A DNA stretch of 64,000 nucleotides from Sinotaia quadrata (taxonomy: Eukaryota; Mollusca; Gastropoda; Architaenioglossa; Viviparidae): positions 1,389,001 to 1,453,000 of the forward strand of contig CM054182.1 of assembly GCA_028829895.1 (NCBI GenBank), read 5' to 3'. The number at the start of each line of letters is the position of its first letter. Positions within the stretch are counted from its first letter, which is position 1. Under the pieces are notes generated by a model that did no database searches, was not told the DNA's origin, and saw only the letters and a list, made by a program, of their open reading frames with translations. This document shows positions 36,105 to 61,203 of this stretch, one piece after another. The translations under genes were made by a program, and so were the position numbers.

Positions 36105-36310
36105 CAGGCTGGAGAGGATGTAGTCGGTAGCTTTCTGGAGAAATTGTAATAAATAAATAACTTGTAAGTTGTAGCCTATAGGTTTCTGGAGAAGTTGTAA
36201 CAAATAAATTACTTTGTAAGATGTAGCAAATAGCATGCTGGAGAAGTTCTAAGAAATAAATTACTTGTAAGATGTATCAAATTGTATGCTCGATAAGTTG
36301 TAAGAAGTAG
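36105..36310. repeat. Degenerate repeat of about 60 bp
   Basis: Three to four units of CTGGAGAAGTTGTAA plus CAAATAAATTACTTGTAAG. Not coding: TAA stops recur in each unit. Confidence 0.75.
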
Positions 36311-36639
36311 CCTTTTAACATAATTCACGTTACCAAATATATATAGAAAATATTTAAATATAGTTAAATATTTCTTGGTTATAAATTATAAAACAAATTT
36401 AAGCCACGTTTGCTGTATATATAACTGCTATAAAAAAATAGAGAACATGAAAAGTATGGTTCACTCCTACATCAATTAATATGTCATTCAAATTTGACAA
36501 TTGACTTTCACAAACATTTACCTTAAAAAATCTTTCATCTTAGCGAATTTATAGTTACCCTGTCAATTTTCGAATAATTTGTTTAGATCACACTGTGTCT
36601 GATTAAATATTTTAGAAACATCCAAATATTAAGTAGTTT

Positions 36640-37345
36640 GCAGTTATTTTGCAGTTATTTAATTTTCACCTGTTTGAATTAATTATTTTGCATTTGGTTA
36701 TATTTTTTTCTCCTTTGTATTTATTATTTCGCAAATTGCTGTAATGTTTTCTCTTTTGCATTTATTATTTTGCAATTTCGTTATAAACTGTTCTCAACTG
36801 CATTTACCATTTTGGAATTTGTTTTAATTTGCACTTGATTACATTTAACATTGTGCAGTTTTGTATAGTTGATATTTGGTTCCATTTATTACTCTGCTAT
36901 AATTTGGTCTCCGTTGTCTTTTACTAGAATTTGTTTTAATTTGCATATCGTATTTTACAGTGTGCTGTATTTTGTTCACCTTCGCGTTATTATTTGTTAG
37001 TATGCTATAATTTTTTATCGTTTGTTTCTATTATTTTAAAATATGTTGTACTTTGTTGCCAATTACATTTATTTTAATATGTGTTATAATTCGTTTTCCT
37101 TTGCATTTATTATTTTGCCATTTGTTATAATTTCTAATCATTTTTATTTATTACCCCGTAATTTACTATACTATTTTTGTTGTTGCATTTCTTATATTAA
37201 AGTTTGTGTTAAGTTTAGTTCCTTTATATTTATTATTTTGCAGTTTGTTATAATTTGTATCACTTTGCATTTATTTCTTAGAAATTGCTAAAATGTGATC
37301 TTTTTGCAATTTCTTATAACTTGTACTCCTTTGCATTTTATTTTG
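36640..37345. repeat. Old degenerate array of TTTGCATTTATTATTTTGCA-like units
   Basis: About 15 diverged units of 40-50 bp alternate TTTGCATTTATTATTTTGCA with TTGTTATAATTTG. High divergence implies an ancient minisatellite. 37,346-38,170 beyond it is featureless apart from a few TTTCACAGTAAGGTGTAT-like copies at 37,700-37,870. Confidence 0.6.
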
Positions 37346-38179
37346 CAGTTTCTTATAATGTGTTCTATGCTCTCCAACAGTTTGTAAAATAATGGATTTT
37401 ATTTTTCATATTCATTTATTTTCTATACTGTGTGTATGCATAATTGTATGTTTCTACATTATAGTTAGTAATTATTTATCGTTACAATAAAGTATTTATC
37501 TAGGTTTATAGGATAAAAGATATGCCTATATTGTGATAAACTGTGTATAGATGTAATTTGACAATAGCATTACGACAAAATGCATAACTGTTTTGATTTT
37601 GAGTGCATATGCATTTTTTTATGATTAAATGTACATCTTTAAAATAAGATGTATGCTAATTTATTTCACTAAATGGTTTATGTTTATGTCTTCCAGAAAA
37701 GGTGAACGTTTAAGTTTTTCACGGTAAGGTGTATGTTATGTCTTTCACAGTAAGGTATGTATTATGTCTTTCACATTAAAGTTGAGATTATATTTTACAG
37801 TAATGTGTAAATAATGTATTTCACGATAGATGCATTCTATGTATTTTACGATAATTTGTAAATACACTTTTATATACTTCTATATTTACAAAATTATATA
37901 AATGATTTTTTTTTCGAATGTCTGTAGACTTTTTCTTTCACGAGCACAATATAGATCTATTTTCTTTCACTTGTGATGGGGTAGATTCACCTCTTTCACA
38001 CCAACGTGCAGTAACCGTGATAGAAATGCAGGAACACTTCTATTAGCTTTTCACATTCTTTATTTAACTCATGTAGAGCACTTCTGTTTCGGACATACAA
38101 AGACTCTTTTCGTCACTTAGCTACATAGCTCTCTCTTCTTCCGCACGCATGCAATGACACTCCAAGACTCTCCCTCACT

Positions 38180-38735
38180 TGGATGGTGGTGGTGGTGGTG
38201 GTGGTGGTTAGCTAACAATTTAGCATCGCCACTGGAGCTTTCCTGGACCATTTTATCAAAAGACGTTCTCTGATCTGTAGTGCTCCTGTGGGACCAGCTT
38301 CCTTCACGATTTTTTGGGATGCTGGTTGTGGTGTTGCTGTTGAAATTTTGTATTGATGCTTGATTGGAGTTAGCGTCCGTTCTTGAATTTAATACAAAAA
38401 TAAACTGTTGAATTATGTGACCTCTATTTCTTGTGTCTGTAGCATTGACCTTGTATCTTTGTTCCTATAGAAATGAGTAGCTTTCATTTCTTGTATCTTT
38501 GTTCCTTAGAAATGTGTAGCTTTCATTTCTTGTATCTTTGTTCCTGTAGAAATATGTAGCTTTCATTTCTTGTATCTTTGTTCCTGTAGAAATGTGTAGC
38601 TTTTATTTCTTGTATCTTGTGTCCTTAGAAATTTGTAGCTTTCATTTCTTGTATCTTGTGTCCTTAGAAATGTGTAGCTTTTATTTCTTGTATCTTGTGT
38701 CCTTAGAAATGTGTAGTCTTCATTTCTTGTATTGG
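38180..38735. repeat. (GGT)n tract and a 40-bp minisatellite
   Basis: A short (GGT)n run lies at about 38,183-38,208. Then about eight units containing TAGAAATGTGTAGCTTTCAT and TTCTTGTATCTTTGTTCC occur at about 38,430-38,730. Confidence 0.85.
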
Positions 38736-38739
38736 GACT

Positions 38740-39640
38740 GTAGCGTTGAACATTGTGGTATCGGTGAATGATGCAAATTGTGAAGATTCTATGTATAGTG
38801 CTGTTGTTCGCTCGTCCATTGTAAAACAGGTCTGTCCGGCAAAGGCGGACTTTAATCCGGTAATCCTTGGGCTAAAGATGTGGTGGGTATTTTTGCTGTC
38901 GTTCCCGATGTTTGGGTGGGAGGGTGGATTTGAGGAGGTTTCTTACAGAGCCCAGGTTTTAGTAGCAGACCGAGTATGTCTCTAGCGTGTACTTGCACCC
39001 GAGATATTCAACCCCCTCTCCTCCTCACTGATTTTGCTATCCTCGTTGATGTTCGCAGTAATGTCGCGGCTGTATCAATTGTGAAACGTGAAGATGGGTG
39101 CTGGCGACCAGTAAAGTGGTCGAACAGCAGTTTAATCATGTAAACAATGGAGTGATTAAAATATCCCCACTAAGTGTACTGCTGCTCACTGTGCCGCCAT
39201 TGTTGACATTGTTGCTGTCGGTTGTGGTTCCGTTAGCGTTATTGTTGTTGGTGGTGTTGTTGTTGACTCTGTTGTTGTTGCTGTCGTTTCCTGATTTGCC
39301 GTGGTGCGTGCAGTCCTTTGCTTTATGGGCCCTGTTCTGTTGATGATGTTGTTGCTGGCGTTCTGTTGTTAATGTAGTTGTCTCCATCAATGCTGCTCAT
39401 GGTGGCGTGTTTGACAAGGTGAGAATGGTGGAGCCCTAAGCATCCTGGTGAACTCTTCCAGTGTGGTGTTGACTTCTATTTCAGTTTGTTTCTCAGTTTC
39501 TGTTTGGATTATTTTTTCTTGCATCTTGGTTGTGTTCGTCTGGGTGCTAGTGATTCTGTGCTGTTTCTGTTTGTTCTATCTCTCTGTTTGGTTTTCTTGT
39601 GGTCGTTGTTTGTATCTTTTTTTCTCTTTGGTCAGAATGA
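38740..39640 (-). pseudogene. Decayed minus-strand coding-like segment 1
   Basis: On the minus strand EIEVNTTLEEFTRMLRAPPF, Asn/Thr-rich low-complexity text and a stretch SEEERG then ISRVQVHARDILGLLLKPGL can be read with stops and frameshifts. A second region at 46,480-48,050 reads EIKDALEGYTRLFEVPPLSP and SEKDRR in the same order. Paired protein-level similarity suggests a formerly coding repeat, perhaps a retroelement ORF1 or gag; I do not recognise the family. Confidence 0.35.
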
Positions 39641-39669
39641 GTGTAGTCTGTTTTTTTTTTCATTCTGTT

Positions 39670-40141
39670 GTAGTTTGCTGGAGTCTATGTGCATGGCACA
39701 AAAATTATGGAGTCAGAAACAGTATTCGATAAAGGGAGGAGTGGACGACCAAGAACATCTGATAAGAACATCGATCGTATAAGACAAGCCTTCGATCGTT
39801 CTCCCAGGAAATCTATCCGTACTGTACTGTACAATGCACAGACCGATGGGCGTGACGGTGAATCTCTTTCATACATTGTTCCGAAGTTTCATTGAGTCTG
39901 CAGTTCCGATTTTGTTTCAATAAACCATGATACACTGTGACTTCACTTGAGGAGTAGCCATTTTGTACCGATTTATTTCACAGTTCCTCATTCATCAATA
40001 CTGCATCTGAAATACACAAATGCAATGTGATTACAAACGTCGATAACCACTGACTACATAGAACAAATCTGATGAAGATATCTCATCAATTGCCTTTGTA
40101 ATAACTTTTGAAATTGTAAAAGACTTTATGGACACCCTGTG
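39670..40141 (+). mobile_element. Deleted DNA-transposon remnant with HTH domain
   Basis: Text FDKGRSGRPRTSDKNIDRIR and QAFDRSPRKSIRT (39,725-39,825) is the helix-turn-helix part found at the N-terminus of invertebrate mariner-related, DUF4817-type transposases. After it the frame passes straight into a short tail ending KFH and a stop at 39,893-39,895. About 245 bp later is TTTATGGACACCCTGTGTA, which looks like a terminal inverted repeat end. The catalytic domain is missing, so this is an internally deleted copy. No matching 5' end was found. Confidence 0.6.
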
Positions 40142-40290
40142 TACTCCGCCAAGTAAGAGACCTGCTGGTCTTGTGGTAGAATTATTAATAACTATGAATT
40201 AAGATTCACGTTCACTTGTAATTAGTTATGCTATTAATTAATAAATAATAACCATTACAAGTGAAGGATTTCCAGGGGTATCACACACAC
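40142..40290 (+). repeat. Dispersed repeat family, 3' fragment
   Basis: TCCGCCAAGTAAGAGACCTG, ACTATGAATTAAGATTCACG and TTAATAAATAATAACC match 3,113-3,230. It starts directly after the end of the transposon remnant, so one probably inserted into the other. Confidence 0.8.
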
Positions 40291-40699
40291 GTTTATAACT
40301 GACACGATGACACGATTTCAATCAGTAAAATTTGAAGAATCTTTGTACATTAGGGCTCATGACGTCACTGTCATGTGTTTTTCTCGAGTGTGGAAACTTT
40401 TCTGGTGATAGCTATTATATTACAGGGCGAAGCTATTATTACTCGAGTGATTTGTATCATTGCGATATCAAGTTAATATTTTTTGTGTGTGTGGTCGACA
40501 GCTTAATACTTCTAAACAGAACGAAGCACACTTTCATCGATTAATTTATTTCTGTGACTGTGAATTTTTGTGTGTCAAGAAATGTTTAAAAGCGATTGCT
40601 TACTCAAGCCTTACTGGAATAAATGTATTATTTCGTGCGTTTAGTACGCGTTAGTACAAGTATGTATCTTTAGTGGAAAGAAGAAAGGGTTATCTAGTG
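40291..40699. other. Noncoding DNA, nothing recognised
   Basis: Two short overlapping open frames (40,332-40,654) without known motifs. Confidence 0.45.
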
Positions 40700-41400
40700 C
40701 ACACGTCCATAGCGCACTAAAATGTTTTAATACGTTACAACGGATTTGTATGAAGAGGGAATTCATTAACACATGGAATCAAATTTATTATAATGAGGTG
40801 TATTTGCAAATGGAATGTAATTATTTACACGAAGACTGTGATAGCACGTGAACACATGTTAATGCAATGAATGTGTTATAATATGATGACGTATTTACTA
40901 ATACCTATTTACAAGGGAGAGCATTTACACGTGAATAAATATTTTCTATTCAGAGAATGTGTCAATATACAAAACGTATTTATTTTCACAAAAGTGTTAC
41001 GACATGAACAGATTTGTTTCTCTTTGGGAATTCAATAACTGCACGAACACGAATTTAGTGCCTGAGAGACTTGTTTACACATGAGCACGCATTTATACAC
41101 GGGGGAAGTTATTAACACATGAGCATTTACTATTACACTCGAGGAATGTTTCAAACATAAATATGTATTTATTTATATGAGGAATGTGCTACGACATGAA
41201 CACGTGCTTATTTATGCAAGTTATGCAAGGATTGTGTTGAATTGTAAGCAAGTTTTATTTAAATAAGGAATGTGTTAATACATGAATACGTTTTTCACAC
41301 GAGGAATGTGTAGACACGAGAACGCTCATTTATTCAAATGAGAAATGTTTTAACGTATGAGCAAATATTTATTCACAAGACAAATATGAAGAATGTGATG
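40700..41400. repeat. Very degenerate array of about 50-bp units
   Basis: Recurring pattern of GAGGAATGTGTTA, ACATGAACACGTATTTATT and TACACG with many substitutions and length changes. Confidence 0.55.
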
Positions 41401-41409
41401 TTAAATTGA

Positions 41410-41640
41410 GCAACACTGTGTCGTAGTAATCCCACGACTACTTAGCGAGATAACTCTGCTCTGTGTTACATTTATCTCATGACTGATTAGTGACATGGAG
41501 CAACAGTGTGTTACAGTAATCCCTCTACTGATTAGTGACATGGAGTAACAGTGTTACAGTAATCCCTCTACTGATTAGTGACATGGAGCAACAGTGTGTT
41601 ACAGTAATCCCTACTGATTAGTGAAATAGCGCCATCGTGT
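41410..41640. repeat. 53-bp minisatellite, about 4 copies
   Basis: Units of GAGCAACAGTGTGTTACAGT and AATCCCTCTACTGATTAGTG. 41,640-42,050 beyond it contains repeated TTTCACTTTACTCTGGTTTTCC-like text at 41,780-41,940, without genes. Confidence 0.8.
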
Positions 41641-42054
41641 GTTATACATTAAATTGAACATAGACACTCCCCATCCCCAAACATGACCTTGGAGACGGAA
41701 GGGGGTTTGAAATAATATCACGATGTTTAGTGTTGTGTATAATGGGATGTAAACAATTCTTTTCCTGGTTTCTTGAGGAATTTATTTCAACTTTACTCTG
41801 GTTTTCCTGATTTCTGGAGGTGTTTATTTCACCTTTCCTCGAATCATTTTTACTTCAATCTGGTTTTCCTGATTTCTAGAGGAATTTATTTCAACTGTCC
41901 TCGGATCCTTTTCACTTTACTGTGGTTTTCTCAGACATGACAACCTGGTGAAGAATATCACTACACTCGAATTCCTTCGTTATCTCGCTCCTTCAATCCC
42001 ATAAAATCTGCCCCATATCTGGCTAAGCAAACATAGAGATTTTACAACTCTTCC

Positions 42055-42280
42055 GTTTTATTGCGCTCTTAAAATCACAGCTCTTATTAGAACAGTTGAA
42101 TGCTACCTGTGTGGTGCGCTCTTAAAATCACAGCGCTTATTAGAACAGTAGAATGCTACCTGTGTGGTCTGCTCTTACAATCATAGCTCTTATTAGAACA
42201 GTTGAATACTACTTGTGTGGTGCGCTCTTACAATCACAGTTCTTATTAGAACAGTTGAATACTACCTGTAGAGCTGTAGG
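42055..42280. repeat. About 56-bp minisatellite, 4 copies
   Basis: Units of GCGCTCTTAAAATCACAGCT, CTTATTAGAACAGTTGAAT and CTACCTGTGTGGT. Confidence 0.88.
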
Positions 42281-42359
42281 AATCTTTCAATCAGTTACAT
42301 TCATAAGGTAAGTGCAATATTTATCACACAGTGGTCAATATCGAATTTGTCAGCTTTAA

Positions 42360-43190
42360 CTAAGAGAATTTAAATAAGAATATTTCTTACAAGCTTGCTA
42401 TTGATCTATGATTTTATTTGGATAATGCTTATGTAATTGGGCCATTATTTTAGGTTGACTAAATTGATTGTGTTGTATATTATATATGTGAAGTCGGATC
42501 AATGGTATAATTCTTATGTTGTATGTGTATCAGGCTAATGAATATTGTTGCAGGCTTTGTAAGTTGAGAATGCGTGTAAGAGTGAAGTTTGAGATAAAAT
42601 ATGCCTGAAAATTACTGCTGCCTTAATTTTTTGTTTGTGACCTTGTATCCACTACAGACTGCATTAACTACTGTACTCTACCAGATCACGTTGTTGTGTG
42701 TATACAACACTGTCATCGAACATATCAGTAAACGTGTTACTATAAGTTGATTCCTGTGAATTTTGTTTGAGAGATAATAAGGCGAAATTTGAGGTTTGAT
42801 TTTGGTCTTGAGAATTCACGAAAATTATTTTGAACATTTCTCATGGTGTGCTTGAGTAGCGCACATGAAAGTTCTAGAACACTCCTTGTGATGTGCTTTG
42901 ATGGCGCATTCGAAGTTCTGGATTATTCTCCACAGCGTACTTTGTGAGTGCATTGAAGATTCTGGAACAGTTGTGTAACGTGGCTAGACAGAGTACGTTT
43001 GACTGTAACCTAAATAAGAAAGGCAGCGACTTGTTACAAACCCTGTGATTGTGAACAACTGCCAGTGACAGCTGCCATCAATGAACAAGTTTATATACAT
43101 TGCTTATAATTATCTCTCTGTAACCCCATTCTCATTTCCATGATCAAACCATATATATATATATCAATTTGATTATATATGTGTTAATTT
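42360..43190 (+). repeat. Dispersed repeat family, copy 3
   Basis: Aligns with 2,020-2,905: CTCTACCAGATCACGTTGTT, GAGAATTCACGAAAATTATT, GCGCATTCGAAGTTCTGGAT and GTGACAGCTGCCATCAATGA. The segment that is triplicated in copy 1 is single here. Confidence 0.8.
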
Positions 43191-44299
43191 GACTACTAAT
43201 GTGTATGCTACGATACACTGTATAAGTGTCCAACGTTTAATCTAACATTGTTCTGAAGTGACTTTCTTATTAATTGAAACACGTGTCATTACCTATTGTA
43301 GCCCCCAGTCAAACAAATATTCTGAGTCAGTTCAGTTATGGCAAGTTTATTTTAATATAACCCTTTATTTTCCGAAAAGGAAACCCACGAAAGATTGGTT
43401 ACCCATTCTGTTGAATGAATGTAAACCCAAATACAGTATATAAACCGAGACCAAAGCAATTCACTTCGAGCTTAAAAACAATAAATTCAAACAAGTTTAT
43501 TTGTTTCCATAAAGTGCAGGTCGACTCAAGCAAAAGCACATGGAGCAAAGTTTATCCATGTCGAAGATATTCAGATTGTTCCCCCCCCCAATTTGACTGA
43601 TTGATGAAATACATCTCCCAAATTAATAGGCAATCGAAAGCAAACATCGCAACATAGGATAAGGTAAACTATTGAATTTGATTATATGTGCTTGATTCTT
43701 ATGTTTTAACTGCTTATTGCTTCTTTTATTACATTTATTGTTATTTCTAATTCGCTTGTTGTCTACATCTGTAGATTGTTAATTGTAATTGTTGTGATCG
43801 CCTTTATTTGTCTTTCTACGTCATTGTCTGGATGAATCGGGGTATGGTGCTTGATAAGGGGTGGGGATTAAACGAGGAAGTGCATATACGTCTAGGCACC
43901 GATAAGCTGAATCGGAAGATTTATCCCCCTTGTTAGCAATAATATGTAGTCTAAGGGTGTAAGAAGAAAACCTAGATATACTTTTCTAATTCTTCATAAA
44001 TATATTCAGCAGTTATCCCACCTGATAACCCTAGTTTTCAAAGATTTCTTTGATGAAAACATTGCAGTGGAGCTTCATCTTATGATACAGCATAACTTCT
44101 GTAGGCCTAGGAGACAGAAAGATGTGTGTGTCTTGAGACAAACCATCATAACAAAACCGAAAAGTGAGTGTTTTATCGGTTTATCTATGAGTGTTTAAAA
44201 AATTAAGTATTTGAATTATAAGTAGCAAGTAAACATAATGTAATCTTTAAAAAAAACTTCCTTAACGCACTACATTGTTTTATTTGTAGATGCAAGAAC
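43191..44299. other. Intergenic DNA before copy B
   Basis: No gene recognised. Contains an 8-9 C run near 43,583. Open frames at 43,258-43,600 have no motif. Confidence 0.45.
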
Positions 44300-44452
44300 T
44301 GTTTAAGCGGAGGACATAACAGGCAATTGGAAATCAAAGCTCACAAACGGAATGACAGTTTTGATCATGAACATCTAGAAATTGTTGTGCAGTCGACCTC
44401 TATACTATTTCAACTCAGTAACTTTCGTTCATTATATTCATAGCTCTTCAAG
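44300..44452 (+). promoter_or_regulatory. Leader/proximal upstream region of cadherin copy B
   Basis: Aligns with 10,800-10,948 upstream of copy A up to the start codon, so the duplication unit includes upstream control or leader sequence. Transcription start not determinable. Confidence 0.5.
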
Positions 44453-60752
<16,300 letters not shown>

Positions 60753-61203
60753 GTGAGAGTTATATTCATCATTATATCGTATACACTCATTTAATAAATA
60801 ATGCTTTCCTGTTGCATACTATTTGAAGCGAGTTGTTATTATTTATAATTGTTTTATTTAATCTAATTATTTAGATACATTCCGTAAAGTTCAATATGCA
60901 CACATATTTAAAAGGCAAGGCGCTCCTTCATACTAAGTGTTTATTTTTTCGAATTTTAATTTGATGGACCAGAAAGCAGATTTATATGTATTATTGTATT
61001 ATATCAACATTATATATTATTAGGTTCGTTATTAAGTAATATGATCTTTATGTACAACGTAACGTAACAAGATTTTGTTTTCTTTAATTAAACTTCCGAA
61101 CATTATTTTCAGTGGGTTTAGCTTTAGATTTTAAACAGTATTTTCACTGCATTTAACTTTAGTTTTTTTCATATGTACTAGTTTTAACTTCACCATTACT
61201 TAA
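60753..61203. other. Copy B intron 11, 5' part
   Basis: Aligns with copy A intron 11 on both sides of the 1.67-kb copy A insertion: CATCATTATATCGTATACAC next to the exon, later AGGCAAGGCGCTCCTTCATA and GACCAGAAAGCAGATT. Confidence 0.8.

Noticed and set aside
36090..36160. Possible exon after GATTGCAG (AGEDVVGSFLEKL then stop)
   Set aside because: It is the first unit of a degenerate 60-bp repeat with recurring stops, and has no cadherin or membrane similarity.
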